Assembly: GCF_900155985.1 (NCBI RefSeq)
Contig: NZ_FTMA01000001.1
Coordinates: 1,488,001-1,552,000, forward strand
DNA length: 64,000 nt
Reading direction: 5' to 3'
Source: Maribacter ulvicola
Lineage (GTDB): Bacteria; Bacteroidota; Bacteroidia; Flavobacteriales; Flavobacteriaceae
Part shown: piece after piece, positions 26,530 through 34,471 of the stretch
How the letters are laid out: each line of letters starts with the position of its first letter
Position numbering within the stretch: position 1 is the first letter of the stretch
The notes under the pieces: generated by a model
Told to the model about the DNA's origin: nothing
Database searches by the model: none
What the model saw: the letters and a program-made list of their open reading frames with translations, nothing else
Position numbers and translations under genes: made by a program

Positions 26530-28186
26530 GCAAAAGGTTAAAAAATACACCTTAATTATTGTACTGACCATAGGGATGATCTCCCTATGGTCTTGTAATT
26601 ATGAGAGGCAAGATAAAATGGGTGCTGCAGACACCCATGTGGTAGTCATCGGTTTTGATGGTTTAAGCCCGGACGGACTCCAAAATGCACATACGCCTAC
26701 TTTTGACAAATTGATCAGCGAAGGAGCTTCAACAATGCATGCCAGGGCAGTTTTGCCTACAAGTTCCAGTACTAATTGGGCATCCATGATTATGGGGGCG
26801 GGTCCTGAACAGCATGGCATTACTTCCAATTCTTGGGAGAAAGATAATTTAGTTTTACCGGCAGTGACGCAGAGCGAACCGTTTTTATTTCCTAGTATTT
26901 TTCATTTGATACGTGAACAACGAAAATCGGAGAAAATCGGAGCCATTTATCATTGGGGCGGTTTTGGTCGGTTATTTGAAAAAAGTGCCGTTGATTTTAA
27001 CGAAAATTCGGCTACGGAAGAAGAGACTGCAGTGAGTGCTAGTAGTTATATTAAAGTGAAAAATCCGCTTTTTACCTTCATTCATTTTGATCATATAGAT
27101 CATGCAGGTCATGAATTTGGGCACGGAACAAAAGAATACTATGCCTCAGTGGAAAAAGGAGATTCGCTATTGGCGAAAGTAATGAAAGCCATTGCCGAGT
27201 CAGATTTGGCGGGTAATACCATGGTAGTTGTCAGTTCTGATCATGGCGGTACAGGTAAAGGTCATGGTGGTGAATCTTTAGATGAGGTTGAAATTCCTTT
27301 TATTCTTTGGGGTAAGGGCATTAAAAAGAACTATCAAATTAAATACCCGGTGTATCAATATGATAATGCCGCTACCGTTGCACATGCCTTAAATATTAAG
27401 ACGCCACGTGCTTGGATCGGCAAACCGGTTTTAGAAGCTTTTGAAGGGGAGAAGGTAGCAGATGATTATCCCGTTCTGGTACCATTGAAAAAACCAGAAT
27501 TACAAAATCCTGCAAAAGGTTATGCTGCTGATGGCGGATTGTATACTGATTTCGCAGAACTAATTTTAAAGAACCCGAATACAAAGGGTGAAATAAAGTA
27601 CACATTAGATGGTAGTATGCCAAAATCTGATGCTGATACCTTTAGGGCAACAAAGCTACTTAAAGAAAATACAGTGGTAAAAAGCGCTGTTTTTGTAGAT
27701 GGAAAATTAAGTAGTGCGGTTAGTGAAGCGTATTTCAGAATAAAACCAAATACACATCAAGCACCTATTTCTTATGAAGTCTTTCATTTGGATAACCTGT
27801 CGTTTATTCCATCTATCGGTAATAGAAAACCAGATGCTACAGGTGCCGTATTCGAGTTTTCATCGGAAGAAGTGCGTCAACATATTCAATCGAATACACT
27901 GTTCCGGTTTAAAAGTATACTTGAAATATCTACGGATGACAACTATAATTTTGCCACAAGATCAGATGATGGCAGTCAGTTGTTTATTGATGGTGATTTG
28001 GTGGTAGATAACGATGGTGACCACGGCGTAAGAACAAAAAATGGAAGCATTGCACTTGAAAAAGGAAATCATACCGTTGAAGTCCTTTGGTTTAATGGTG
28101 GTGGTGACGGCTGGTTAGATGTGTATGTGAAAAGTGATGAAATACCCAATCAGATTTTATCGACCAATCTTTTAAGAAAGAACTAG
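26519..28186 (+). CDS. lipoprotein alkaline-phosphatase-superfamily phosphodiesterase with PA14-like domain
   Basis: A 555-residue lipoprotein (lipobox LWSC, Cys26). I chose ATG 26519, which overlaps the SusD stop, because the signal peptide begins there. The catalytic domain (about 38-325) is of the nucleotide pyrophosphatase/phosphodiesterase type: Asp47 in GFDGLSPD, nucleophile Thr85 in SSSTNWASM, then HFDHIDHAGHEFG and SSDHGGTGKGHGG as metal ligands. A chitobiase C-terminal-like segment follows (about 355-420, IKYTLDGSMP), then a PA14-like domain (about 430-545, TRSDDGSQLFIDGDLVVDN) that may bind a sugar. It could hydrolyse a phosphodiester or a phosphonate monoester in a glycolipid. Confidence 0.85.
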   Translation: MLIKQKVKKYTLIIVLTIGMISLWSCNYERQDKMGAADTHVVVIGFDGLSPDGLQNAHTPTFDKLISEGASTMHARAVLPTSSSTNWASMIMGAGPEQHGITSNSWEKDNLVLPAVTQSEPFLFPSIFHLIREQRKSEKIGAIYHWGGFGRLFEKSAVDFNENSATEEETAVSASSYIKVKNPLFTFIHFDHIDHAGHEFGHGTKEYYASVEKGDSLLAKVMKAIAESDLAGNTMVVVSSDHGGTGKGHGGESLDEVEIPFILWGKGIKKNYQIKYPVYQYDNAATVAHALNIKTPRAWIGKPVLEAFEGEKVADDYPVLVPLKKPELQNPAKGYAADGGLYTDFAELILKNPNTKGEIKYTLDGSMPKSDADTFRATKLLKENTVVKSAVFVDGKLSSAVSEAYFRIKPNTHQAPISYEVFHLDNLSFIPSIGNRKPDATGAVFEFSSEEVRQHIQSNTLFRFKSILEISTDDNYNFATRSDDGSQLFIDGDLVVDNDGDHGVRTKNGSIALEKGNHTVEVLWFNGGGDGWLDVYVKSDEIPNQILSTNLLRKN

Positions 28187-28199
28187 AAGCATACAACAT

Positions 28200-29567
28200 A
28201 TGACCCTAATGAAGCAGGAACAAGATAGATTACAGAACAAGCGTACCGAAGGCGATATTAATCTGACGGCAGCGAGGAAAGAATGGCATGAAAGCATTAC
28301 CGATCTTAAAACTTTAAAGCTTTTGGAAAAAGATGCGCGCTACTTTTTTCACCAAGCACTATCTACACCTTGTTTAGATGTGCTTGGTAGTTGTAAAGGA
28401 GCGCATATTGAGAATATATCAGGTACAAAGTACCTAGATTTTCATGGTAACAATGTGCATCAATTGGGCTTTTCGCATCCAAAATTGGTGCAGGGCTTAA
28501 TGGAGCAATTACAAGGGTTATCTTTTTCTACACGACGATATACCAATGAACCTGCTATAAAATTTGCAGAGAAACTTACCTCTTTACTTCCTTCAGATTT
28601 AAATAGGGTTTTAATGACCCCAAATGGTAGTTCTGCAATTGGTATAGCGTTGAAATTGGCACGTGCCATTACCGGAAAATTCAAAGTAGTTTCTTTTTGG
28701 GATTCTTTTCATGGTGCTTCTTTAGATGCTATTAGCGTTGGTGGTGAAGCCGTTTTTCGTGAATATATGGGGCCTATGATGCCGGGTGTAGAACGTATTC
28801 CGCCACCGGTAACCTATCGTGGAATTTTTGAGGGCAATGAAGCCAAATGTTTAGAACATTTAGAATATGTATTTGCCAAAGAAGGCGATATTGGAGCCTT
28901 TATTGCAGAAACCGTACGAAATACCGATGTGCAATTACCTTCGATGGAATTTTGGCAAGAGGCACGTGCCTTATGCGATAAATATGGTGTGGTTCTTATT
29001 TTAGACGAAATTCCTATTGCCCTGGGTAGAACAGGGAAAATGTTCGCTTTTGAGCATTACGGTATTGAGCCTGATATTCTTTGCTTGGGCAAAGGATTGG
29101 GAGGTGGTATCTTTCCGCAAGCGGCTATTGTTACCCGCGACCGCTATAATAAATTTCCTGACATATCCTTAGGACACTATACCCATGAAAAGAGTCCGCT
29201 TGGCGCTATGGCGGCATTGACCACCTTAGAAATTCTGGAGCAGGAGAAAATCCTTCACAAAGTGGCGGGAGATTCGTTGATCATGTGCACGGCCATGACC
29301 ATTTTAAAAGAGAAGTATGAACTGGTTGGTGATGTTCGTGGTCGTGGACTATTATGGGGTATTGAATTGGTGACCGATAGGGATACAAAAGAAAAAGCAG
29401 TGCAGCAAGCCGAGAAAGTGATGTACGACTGTCTTAAAAACGGATTAAGCTTTAAGGTATCTGCCGGTAATGTACTTCAATTGGCACCTGCACTGACTAT
29501 TTCTAGAAAAGAATTAAAAGAAGCTTTACTAATTTTAGAAAATGCGCTAGATAGCGTGAATGATTAG
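28200..29567 (+). CDS. pbfA: (R)-1-hydroxy-2-aminoethylphosphonate ammonia-lyase (PbfA-like, class III PLP enzyme)
   Basis: A 455-residue fold-type I PLP enzyme of the class III aminotransferase family. Lys298 in CLGKGLGGG is the PLP lysine, Asp269-Glu270 lie in LILDEIPIALGRTGK, and FWDSFHGASLDA (166-177) stacks on the cofactor. DEIP replaces the DEVQ of ordinary class III aminotransferases. The N-terminal ESITDLKTLKLLEKDARYFF and the overall sequence resemble PbfA, which eliminates ammonia from (R)-1-hydroxy-2-aminoethylphosphonate to give phosphonoacetaldehyde. The HAD phosphonatase-like gene in the same island would take that product. No PhnW-like transaminase is visible here. The name rests on recalled similarity plus context. 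Confidence 0.8.
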   Translation: MTLMKQEQDRLQNKRTEGDINLTAARKEWHESITDLKTLKLLEKDARYFFHQALSTPCLDVLGSCKGAHIENISGTKYLDFHGNNVHQLGFSHPKLVQGLMEQLQGLSFSTRRYTNEPAIKFAEKLTSLLPSDLNRVLMTPNGSSAIGIALKLARAITGKFKVVSFWDSFHGASLDAISVGGEAVFREYMGPMMPGVERIPPPVTYRGIFEGNEAKCLEHLEYVFAKEGDIGAFIAETVRNTDVQLPSMEFWQEARALCDKYGVVLILDEIPIALGRTGKMFAFEHYGIEPDILCLGKGLGGGIFPQAAIVTRDRYNKFPDISLGHYTHEKSPLGAMAALTTLEILEQEKILHKVAGDSLIMCTAMTILKEKYELVGDVRGRGLLWGIELVTDRDTKEKAVQQAEKVMYDCLKNGLSFKVSAGNVLQLAPALTISRKELKEALLILENALDSVND

Positions 29568-29573
29568 ACACTT

Positions 29574-31160
29574 ATGAAAACAATTAAATTAAATGTGATG
29601 GTTGCCCTTTTGTGGGGAGTTGTTATGCATGCCCAAGAAAAGGCAACTTTTTTAGTTCAGCCTTATTTGCAAGATGCCAACCCTACTGAAATGACCATTA
29701 TGTGGGAGACTTCTTTGGGAGAGGAAAGTATGGTAGAATATGGTACTTCACCAAAATTAGGAAAAAGAGCAAGAGGAATTGCCTATGATATCAACTTCAA
29801 TGAATCTCGTGTTCATGAAGTGAAAATTACCGGACTGAAACGATTTACCGAGTATTACTATAAGGTGAAAACCGGTAAGTTAGTATCCAATATTTATCAA
29901 TTTAAGACACCACCGTTTGCCAGTGATAACGAGTCATTCCATCTTTTGGCGATGAGCGATATGCAAAAGGACCATCAGAATCCAGATAAATTCAGTGAAA
30001 TAGTTAATAAAGGTGTACTTCCTTTTTTAAAGTCGGAATATGGAAATGAAGTTCCTGATGATTTGGCAATGGTTTTGATTCCAGGAGATTTGGTAGAGAA
30101 CGGAGCAAAATATGAACAGTGGCAAAATGATTTCTTTGATCCAGCACAACGTCTTTTTTCTGAAGTTCCCGTGTATCCTGTATTGGGAAATCATGAGCGA
30201 AATTCTAGCTATTATTTCAAGTATTTTAGCCTGCCAAAGAATGGTACACCTGCTTATGCTGAACATTGGTGGTATAAGGATTATGGCAACACGAGAATCA
30301 TTGGGCTAAATTCTAATGAGGGTTATCGTGATAGCAGAGAACAATTTACATGGTTAAATTCGTTACTTGAAGAAACGGCAACGAATGAGGAAATCGATTT
30401 TGTATTTGCACAGCTACATCATCCGCATAAATCAGAATTATGGATTCCCGGTGAAGAGGAGACCTCTGGTAAAGTGGTGAAAATGTTAGAAGCGTTCACG
30501 ACCAAAACCGGTAAACCCAGTTTACACTTTTTTGGTCATACGCATGGGTATTCTAGAGGTCAATCTAAAGATCATAAACACTTATGGATCAATGTAGCCA
30601 CTGCCGGTGGCGCTATTGATAATTGGGGAGAATTTGAAGGCAGGGATTATGATGAATTTAGTGTAACCCAAGATGAATATGGCTTTGTAATGGTTGAGGT
30701 AGACGGTAATAAGAACAACCCAAAATTCACCATCAAAAGAATTAGCCGTGGTAATGAGCATGTGTTCAGGGAAAATGAAAAGACCGATGAAATTACTATT
30801 TATGCCAACGCGCATAAACCAGAAACTCCGCTAGTGGTTTCACCCAAAGATGAAATTGCTTTTACGGGTGGTCTTTTAATGGCACAAGCGTTCAATAGTT
30901 CATTTGATAATGCCTATCATGCAGCATCTCATTGGCAAATATCCAAAACAAAAGATTTTGGTATATTGGTGTTAGATAGCTGGAAACAGTCGGAAAACTG
31001 GTACTATTTAGAAAATCGTCAAAAAGAAGATGACTTAACTGATGAGCCTACTGGAAGATTACAACCAAATACCGATTATTTTTGGCGAGTACGTTATCGT
31101 GACCAACATTTAAATTGGAGCGATTGGTCGCAAATACAAACCTTTAAAACTAAAAACTAA
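29574..31160 (+). CDS. secreted metallophosphoesterase with N-terminal FN3-like domain
   Basis: A 528-residue protein with a signal peptide (about 1-21). Residues about 25-112 form a purple-acid-phosphatase-type fibronectin III domain (FLVQPYLQDANPTEMTIMWE). The catalytic domain (about 122-380) has Asp129 in MSDMQKD, Asp172 in GDLVENG, Asn206-His207 in GNHE, LHHPH (281-285) and His322/His324 in FGHTHG. The first motif is D-x-Q rather than D-x-H, and the GDxxY tyrosine of true purple acid phosphatases is absent. A further FN3-like stretch ends the protein (about 430-527). It should remove phosphate from an extracytoplasmic substrate. Confidence 0.87.
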   Translation: MKTIKLNVMVALLWGVVMHAQEKATFLVQPYLQDANPTEMTIMWETSLGEESMVEYGTSPKLGKRARGIAYDINFNESRVHEVKITGLKRFTEYYYKVKTGKLVSNIYQFKTPPFASDNESFHLLAMSDMQKDHQNPDKFSEIVNKGVLPFLKSEYGNEVPDDLAMVLIPGDLVENGAKYEQWQNDFFDPAQRLFSEVPVYPVLGNHERNSSYYFKYFSLPKNGTPAYAEHWWYKDYGNTRIIGLNSNEGYRDSREQFTWLNSLLEETATNEEIDFVFAQLHHPHKSELWIPGEEETSGKVVKMLEAFTTKTGKPSLHFFGHTHGYSRGQSKDHKHLWINVATAGGAIDNWGEFEGRDYDEFSVTQDEYGFVMVEVDGNKNNPKFTIKRISRGNEHVFRENEKTDEITIYANAHKPETPLVVSPKDEIAFTGGLLMAQAFNSSFDNAYHAASHWQISKTKDFGILVLDSWKQSENWYYLENRQKEDDLTDEPTGRLQPNTDYFWRVRYRDQHLNWSDWSQIQTFKTKN

Positions 31161-31167
31161 ACCACTT

Positions 31168-32253
31168 ATGAAACTACTTTTAAGAACCTTATTGTTACTA
31201 TTACTTCTAGCTTCAACCCAAGTTATAGCTCAAGAAGCTAAAAATTCAAATGTATTTTTAATTACTTTGGATGGCGTGCGTTGGCAAGACGTTTTTACGG
31301 GCGTTGATATGAATTTGTTAAATAGCGACTATACCCATAATAAAGATGAGCTAACTAAAAAGTTTGTTGGAAAATCTAAGAATGAAAATAGAAAAATGTT
31401 AATGCCTTTTTTTTGGAACACCATAGCTGAAGAAGGGCAACTGTACGGTAATAGAAATAAAGGAAGTAAAGTTAATCTCACTAATACGATGTTGTTTTCA
31501 TACCCTGGATACAATGAAATATTATCGGGTAAGGCAGACGATGCCAACATAGATAGTAACGATAAAAATTATAATGAGAATGTTACCGTTCTAGAAGTGG
31601 CAAATAAATCGGAAACTTTTAAGGATAGGGTAGCCGCATTTGCTAGCTGGGACGTATTCCCTTTCATAATTAATGATAAAAGAAGCGGTGTGCCGGTTAA
31701 TGCCGGTTATATGGATGCTGTTGGAGTTTTGAATGAAAAAGAAAAGTTTTTGAATGAGATTCAACGTCAGGCACCCATTGTTTGGGAAAGTGTTCGTTTA
31801 GATGTTTTTACACATCACTTTGCGAAAGAGTACATAAAGAAAAATCATCCGAAACTAGTGTATGTTTCTTATGGTGAAACCGATGATTTTGCACATGATG
31901 GACAATTTGATTTCTACATGAAGTCTTTGCTAAATACAGATGCATTCATTGCTGATTTATGGAACTATGTACAGAATGATGATTTTTATAAAGACAATAC
32001 TTATTTTATTATTACCACAGATCACGGTAGGGGAGAAGGTGTGCAAGAAGATTCAAAATGGACCGGTCACGGTAGCAACGTAAAAGGAGCTGAACATACT
32101 TGGATAGCAATTTTAGGGCCAAATATAGAGGCAAGTGGAGAAGCAAGCGAAGGACAATTATTTACAGATCAGATTGCACCAACAGTAGCTAAGATTTTAA
32201 ATTTGAAAATAGATAGTAGAAATATGCCTGCAAAACCCATTAGCCTCAAATAA
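31168..32253 (+). CDS. secreted alkaline-phosphatase-superfamily hydrolase
   Basis: A 361-residue protein with a signal peptide (about 1-22). Superfamily motifs are Asp35 in ITLDGVRW, a probable nucleophile Ser111 in FSYPGYNEIL, YGETDDFAHDG (about 232-242), TTDHGRGE (about 285-292) and the final His in WTGHG. It resembles sulfatase/phosphodiesterase-type members with no extra domains. It is the last gene of the second SusCD operon and starts 7 bp after the metallophosphoesterase. Whether it acts on phosphate monoesters, diesters or phosphonate esters cannot be read from the sequence. A strong terminator follows at 32331. Confidence 0.87.
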   Translation: MKLLLRTLLLLLLLASTQVIAQEAKNSNVFLITLDGVRWQDVFTGVDMNLLNSDYTHNKDELTKKFVGKSKNENRKMLMPFFWNTIAEEGQLYGNRNKGSKVNLTNTMLFSYPGYNEILSGKADDANIDSNDKNYNENVTVLEVANKSETFKDRVAAFASWDVFPFIINDKRSGVPVNAGYMDAVGVLNEKEKFLNEIQRQAPIVWESVRLDVFTHHFAKEYIKKNHPKLVYVSYGETDDFAHDGQFDFYMKSLLNTDAFIADLWNYVQNDDFYKDNTYFIITTDHGRGEGVQEDSKWTGHGSNVKGAEHTWIAILGPNIEASGEASEGQLFTDQIAPTVAKILNLKIDSRNMPAKPISLK

Positions 32254-32330
32254 TTTTTGACTTGAAATAAAGTCAAAAGGAAATTATAAATTGATTTTAG
32301 CTTTGGCTATAGTGTCAGTTAACCATAGTA

Positions 32331-32370
32331 AAAACCGATACCTTGATTTTTAAGGTGTCGGTTTTTTATT
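32331..32370 (+). terminator. terminator of the phosphonate SusCD operon
   Basis: AAAACCGATACCTT (32331-32344) pairs with AAGGTGTCGGTTTT (32352-32365), a 14-bp stem with one G-T pair and a 7-base loop, followed by T residues. Confidence 0.88.
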
Positions 32371-32390
32371 GAGGTAAATTTGTTGAAATA

Positions 32391-32421
32391 AAAAGGCTGA
32401 TTATTTAATAATCAGCCTTTA
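32391..32421 (-). terminator. terminator of the SIMPL gene
   Basis: AAAGGCTGATTA and TAATCAGCCTTT form a near-perfect palindrome just past the SIMPL stop. On the minus strand it is followed by TTTTTATTT. Confidence 0.8.
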
Positions 32422-32441
32422 AAATTTGTAGAATATTGTTC

Positions 32442-33053
32442 TTAATTCATCTTGTAAACTACGTTTATGCTAAAAAGTTCAGTGTAATCAATATAATAGC
32501 TTACCCAATCTTCATTTTGGTTTGGACTACTGCTAATAGATATAATGTTACCAACCTCTGTACCTATAGCTTTACATAAAGTTGTGGCATGTGCTTTTGC
32601 ATTTTTTAATGCAGCGTCTAGAGCAATTTTACTGTTTTTTGAAGATATAGACTGTTTTACTTGAAATTGTAATTGAACGCCTAGTAGATTCGTTTTCATT
32701 AATTTCATAGCAACATCTTTAGATTCTGTTACATAATATAGGATTGTACCGTCACGTTGGTATCCTGAAGAAAAATATTCCATTTCTTTTTCTTCAAATT
32801 TAGAAGTGTTAATACCCAATTCTTTTAATTCCGCAAAGTACTGTTTTCTTAATTGAGCTAAGTTTTCAATTCGAGTATCGGCATAGTACACCTGATCCAT
32901 ACTCAATGTGGCTTTAATTCTATATTTTTCAATTGATTTTTCTATTGGTGCAGAACCGGTTACGGTCACTGTTCTTTCCTTTTGATTGGTTTGCGCTTGA
33001 GCGGAAGTAAATCCAATAAGGATAAATAGTAAAATTAGGGAGCATTTTTTCAT
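32442..33053 (-). CDS. SIMPL domain protein (DUF541)
   Basis: A 203-residue secreted or periplasmic protein with a signal peptide (about 1-20, ending AQA). The SIMPL pattern runs from RTVTVTGSAPIEKSIEKYRI (28-47) through LRKQYFAELKELGI, GYQRDGTILYYV and ALKNAKAHATTLCKAIGTEVGNIISIS to VSYYIDYTELFSINVVYKMN at the C-terminus. Members of the family (E. coli YggE, Brucella BP26) form periplasmic rings and are linked to oxidative-stress tolerance, but the biochemical role is unsettled. It is a single gene, convergent with the phosphonate operon. TAAATTTG (minus strand, 33084-33077) is a good -7 box. Confidence 0.88.
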   Translation of the reverse strand: MKKCSLILLFILIGFTSAQAQTNQKERTVTVTGSAPIEKSIEKYRIKATLSMDQVYYADTRIENLAQLRKQYFAELKELGINTSKFEEKEMEYFSSGYQRDGTILYYVTESKDVAMKLMKTNLLGVQLQFQVKQSISSKNSKIALDAALKNAKAHATTLCKAIGTEVGNIISISSSPNQNEDWVSYYIDYTELFSINVVYKMN

Positions 33054-33494
33054 TCGTAATTCTGTTTAAAGTTTATCAAATTTATGGTATTTAGGTTGTA
33101 AAATAGGTGTGATTTAAAGGTTAAAAATGAAACTTTTAAGGCTTTTATTAATAGGCTTCAGTCTTAAATTTTATAAGATACTTTGGTGCTGTAGTTTATA
33201 TTGTTGTTACCTAATTCTGTATTTTTTATTTCTAAGGGCTACTGTCTTTAAAACGGTAATATTTGTTTTTTTCGTCATTTAAGTAGAGTTCTTTCTAGAA
33301 GAGATGTGTAATGAAACATCCATTTACAATCTTATGTACGTTAGTATTTGTTGATTTTTTATAACTATCTAGTTTATGGTGTTTTAAGTAGAAATGATTA
33401 GTATTTGTAGAAATTTTTTTGTAAGTTTTACCTTGTTAATAAAAAATTAAAAATGTTATAATAGATAGAGTGAGTTAACGAAAATTAAATTGAT
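33054..33494. other. divergent intergenic region
   Basis: A 441-bp A+T-rich region between the SIMPL gene and the response regulator. Apart from the -7-like sequence for SIMPL near 33080, I see no gene, strong hairpin or repeat. Confidence 0.6.
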
Positions 33495-33899
33495 ATGAAA
33501 TTAGACACAGTTTGCATTATAGATGACGACCCCATTTGTGTTTATGGCACTAAAATTCTTTTAAATCACAATAATTTTGTGAGTGCTAATATTCTCGTGT
33601 ATGAAGATGGTGACGAAGCCTTATCAAATTTAACCTCTCAATTGAATAAAGGTCAACGAATGCCCGATATTATTTTGTTAGATTTAAATATGCCCGTTAT
33701 GGACGGTTGGGGGTTTTTAGAGAAATTCTCGAAACTACCTATTGTAAATAAACCTCAAATTTATATCGTTAGTTCTCATTTTGGCGCCAATGAAATTGAA
33801 AAAGCAAAAAAGTATGAATTGGTGCAAGATTTTATAGTTAAGCCCTTAATTGCTAAAAATCTTAATGATATAATAGCTATGGCTAAAATTGCAGTGTAA
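33495..33899 (+). CDS. single-domain response regulator
   Basis: A 134-residue receiver domain without an output domain. The acidic pocket is IIDDDP (Asp10-Asp12), the phosphoacceptor is Asp63 in LLDLNMPVMDGW, the switch Ser is in IVSSH (about 93-97) and the conserved Lys is in FIVKPL (about 116-121). Such CheY-like proteins in Bacteroidota (Rcp1/RpfG-like) often serve phytochrome or hybrid kinases. No kinase is adjacent, so the partner is unknown. Confidence 0.9.
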   Translation: MKLDTVCIIDDDPICVYGTKILLNHNNFVSANILVYEDGDEALSNLTSQLNKGQRMPDIILLDLNMPVMDGWGFLEKFSKLPIVNKPQIYIVSSHFGANEIEKAKKYELVQDFIVKPLIAKNLNDIIAMAKIAV

Positions 33900-33961
33900 A
33901 GAAGCGTGTTAGTCCACACTATGGGTAGTGTTTTTTAAATAGGTCGATTAATTAATAAGTA

Positions 33962-34354
33962 TCAGCCTTTTTTTACTTCCTCTAATTCATCCATGATAAA
34001 TTCAATATTGATAACATTGGCTTTATGGTAACTGACCAGCCTATTAAAAGACATCATGTAACCCAAACCGTTTAATGCTTCATTATTCTTTTTTTGTTGG
34101 GTAATCTCATTAAGGTTCTCCGTAATTTCATTTATAATGGAATCAATGGTATTCCCTGGGTTTATGTGTAATGAACGTAGCATTTCTGCAACGCTTTCTT
34201 CATTTTTTGCACTAAAATTGATATAATCTTTAATAGCTTGCTGTCTGCGCTCGCTTAAAAAACTAACATCACTATTTTCAAAATATTGATGAACCTGTTT
34301 GTTAATTGCATACAAGTTGCTCAATTCTTTTCCCAATAACACTTCTTTGTCCAT
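33962..34354 (-). CDS. small helical protein, possibly ferritin-like (DUF892-like)
   Basis: A 130-residue all-helical protein. LGKELSNLYAINKQVHQYFEN near the N-terminus, a middle helix rich in Glu (FSAKNEESVAEML) and SFNRLVSYHKANVINIEFI near the C-terminus recall the spacing of acidic and His residues in DUF892/YciF ferritin-like proteins. The likeness is weak and I do not claim iron binding. It stands alone between the response regulator and the first LRR gene. DUF892 proteins are usually stress-induced, which would suit a position at the island border. Confidence 0.65.
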   Translation of the reverse strand: MDKEVLLGKELSNLYAINKQVHQYFENSDVSFLSERRQQAIKDYINFSAKNEESVAEMLRSLHINPGNTIDSIINEITENLNEITQQKKNNEALNGLGYMMSFNRLVSYHKANVINIEFIMDELEEVKKG

Positions 34355-34471
34355 GTCTATTCATTTTAAAATTCATCATAATATAATTTTAAAATAGATT
34401 GAGTATTGATGCAAATGCGAGTTATTATGTCTCAAAAATTAAATAATTCGCGCTATTTAGCATTGAACAAA

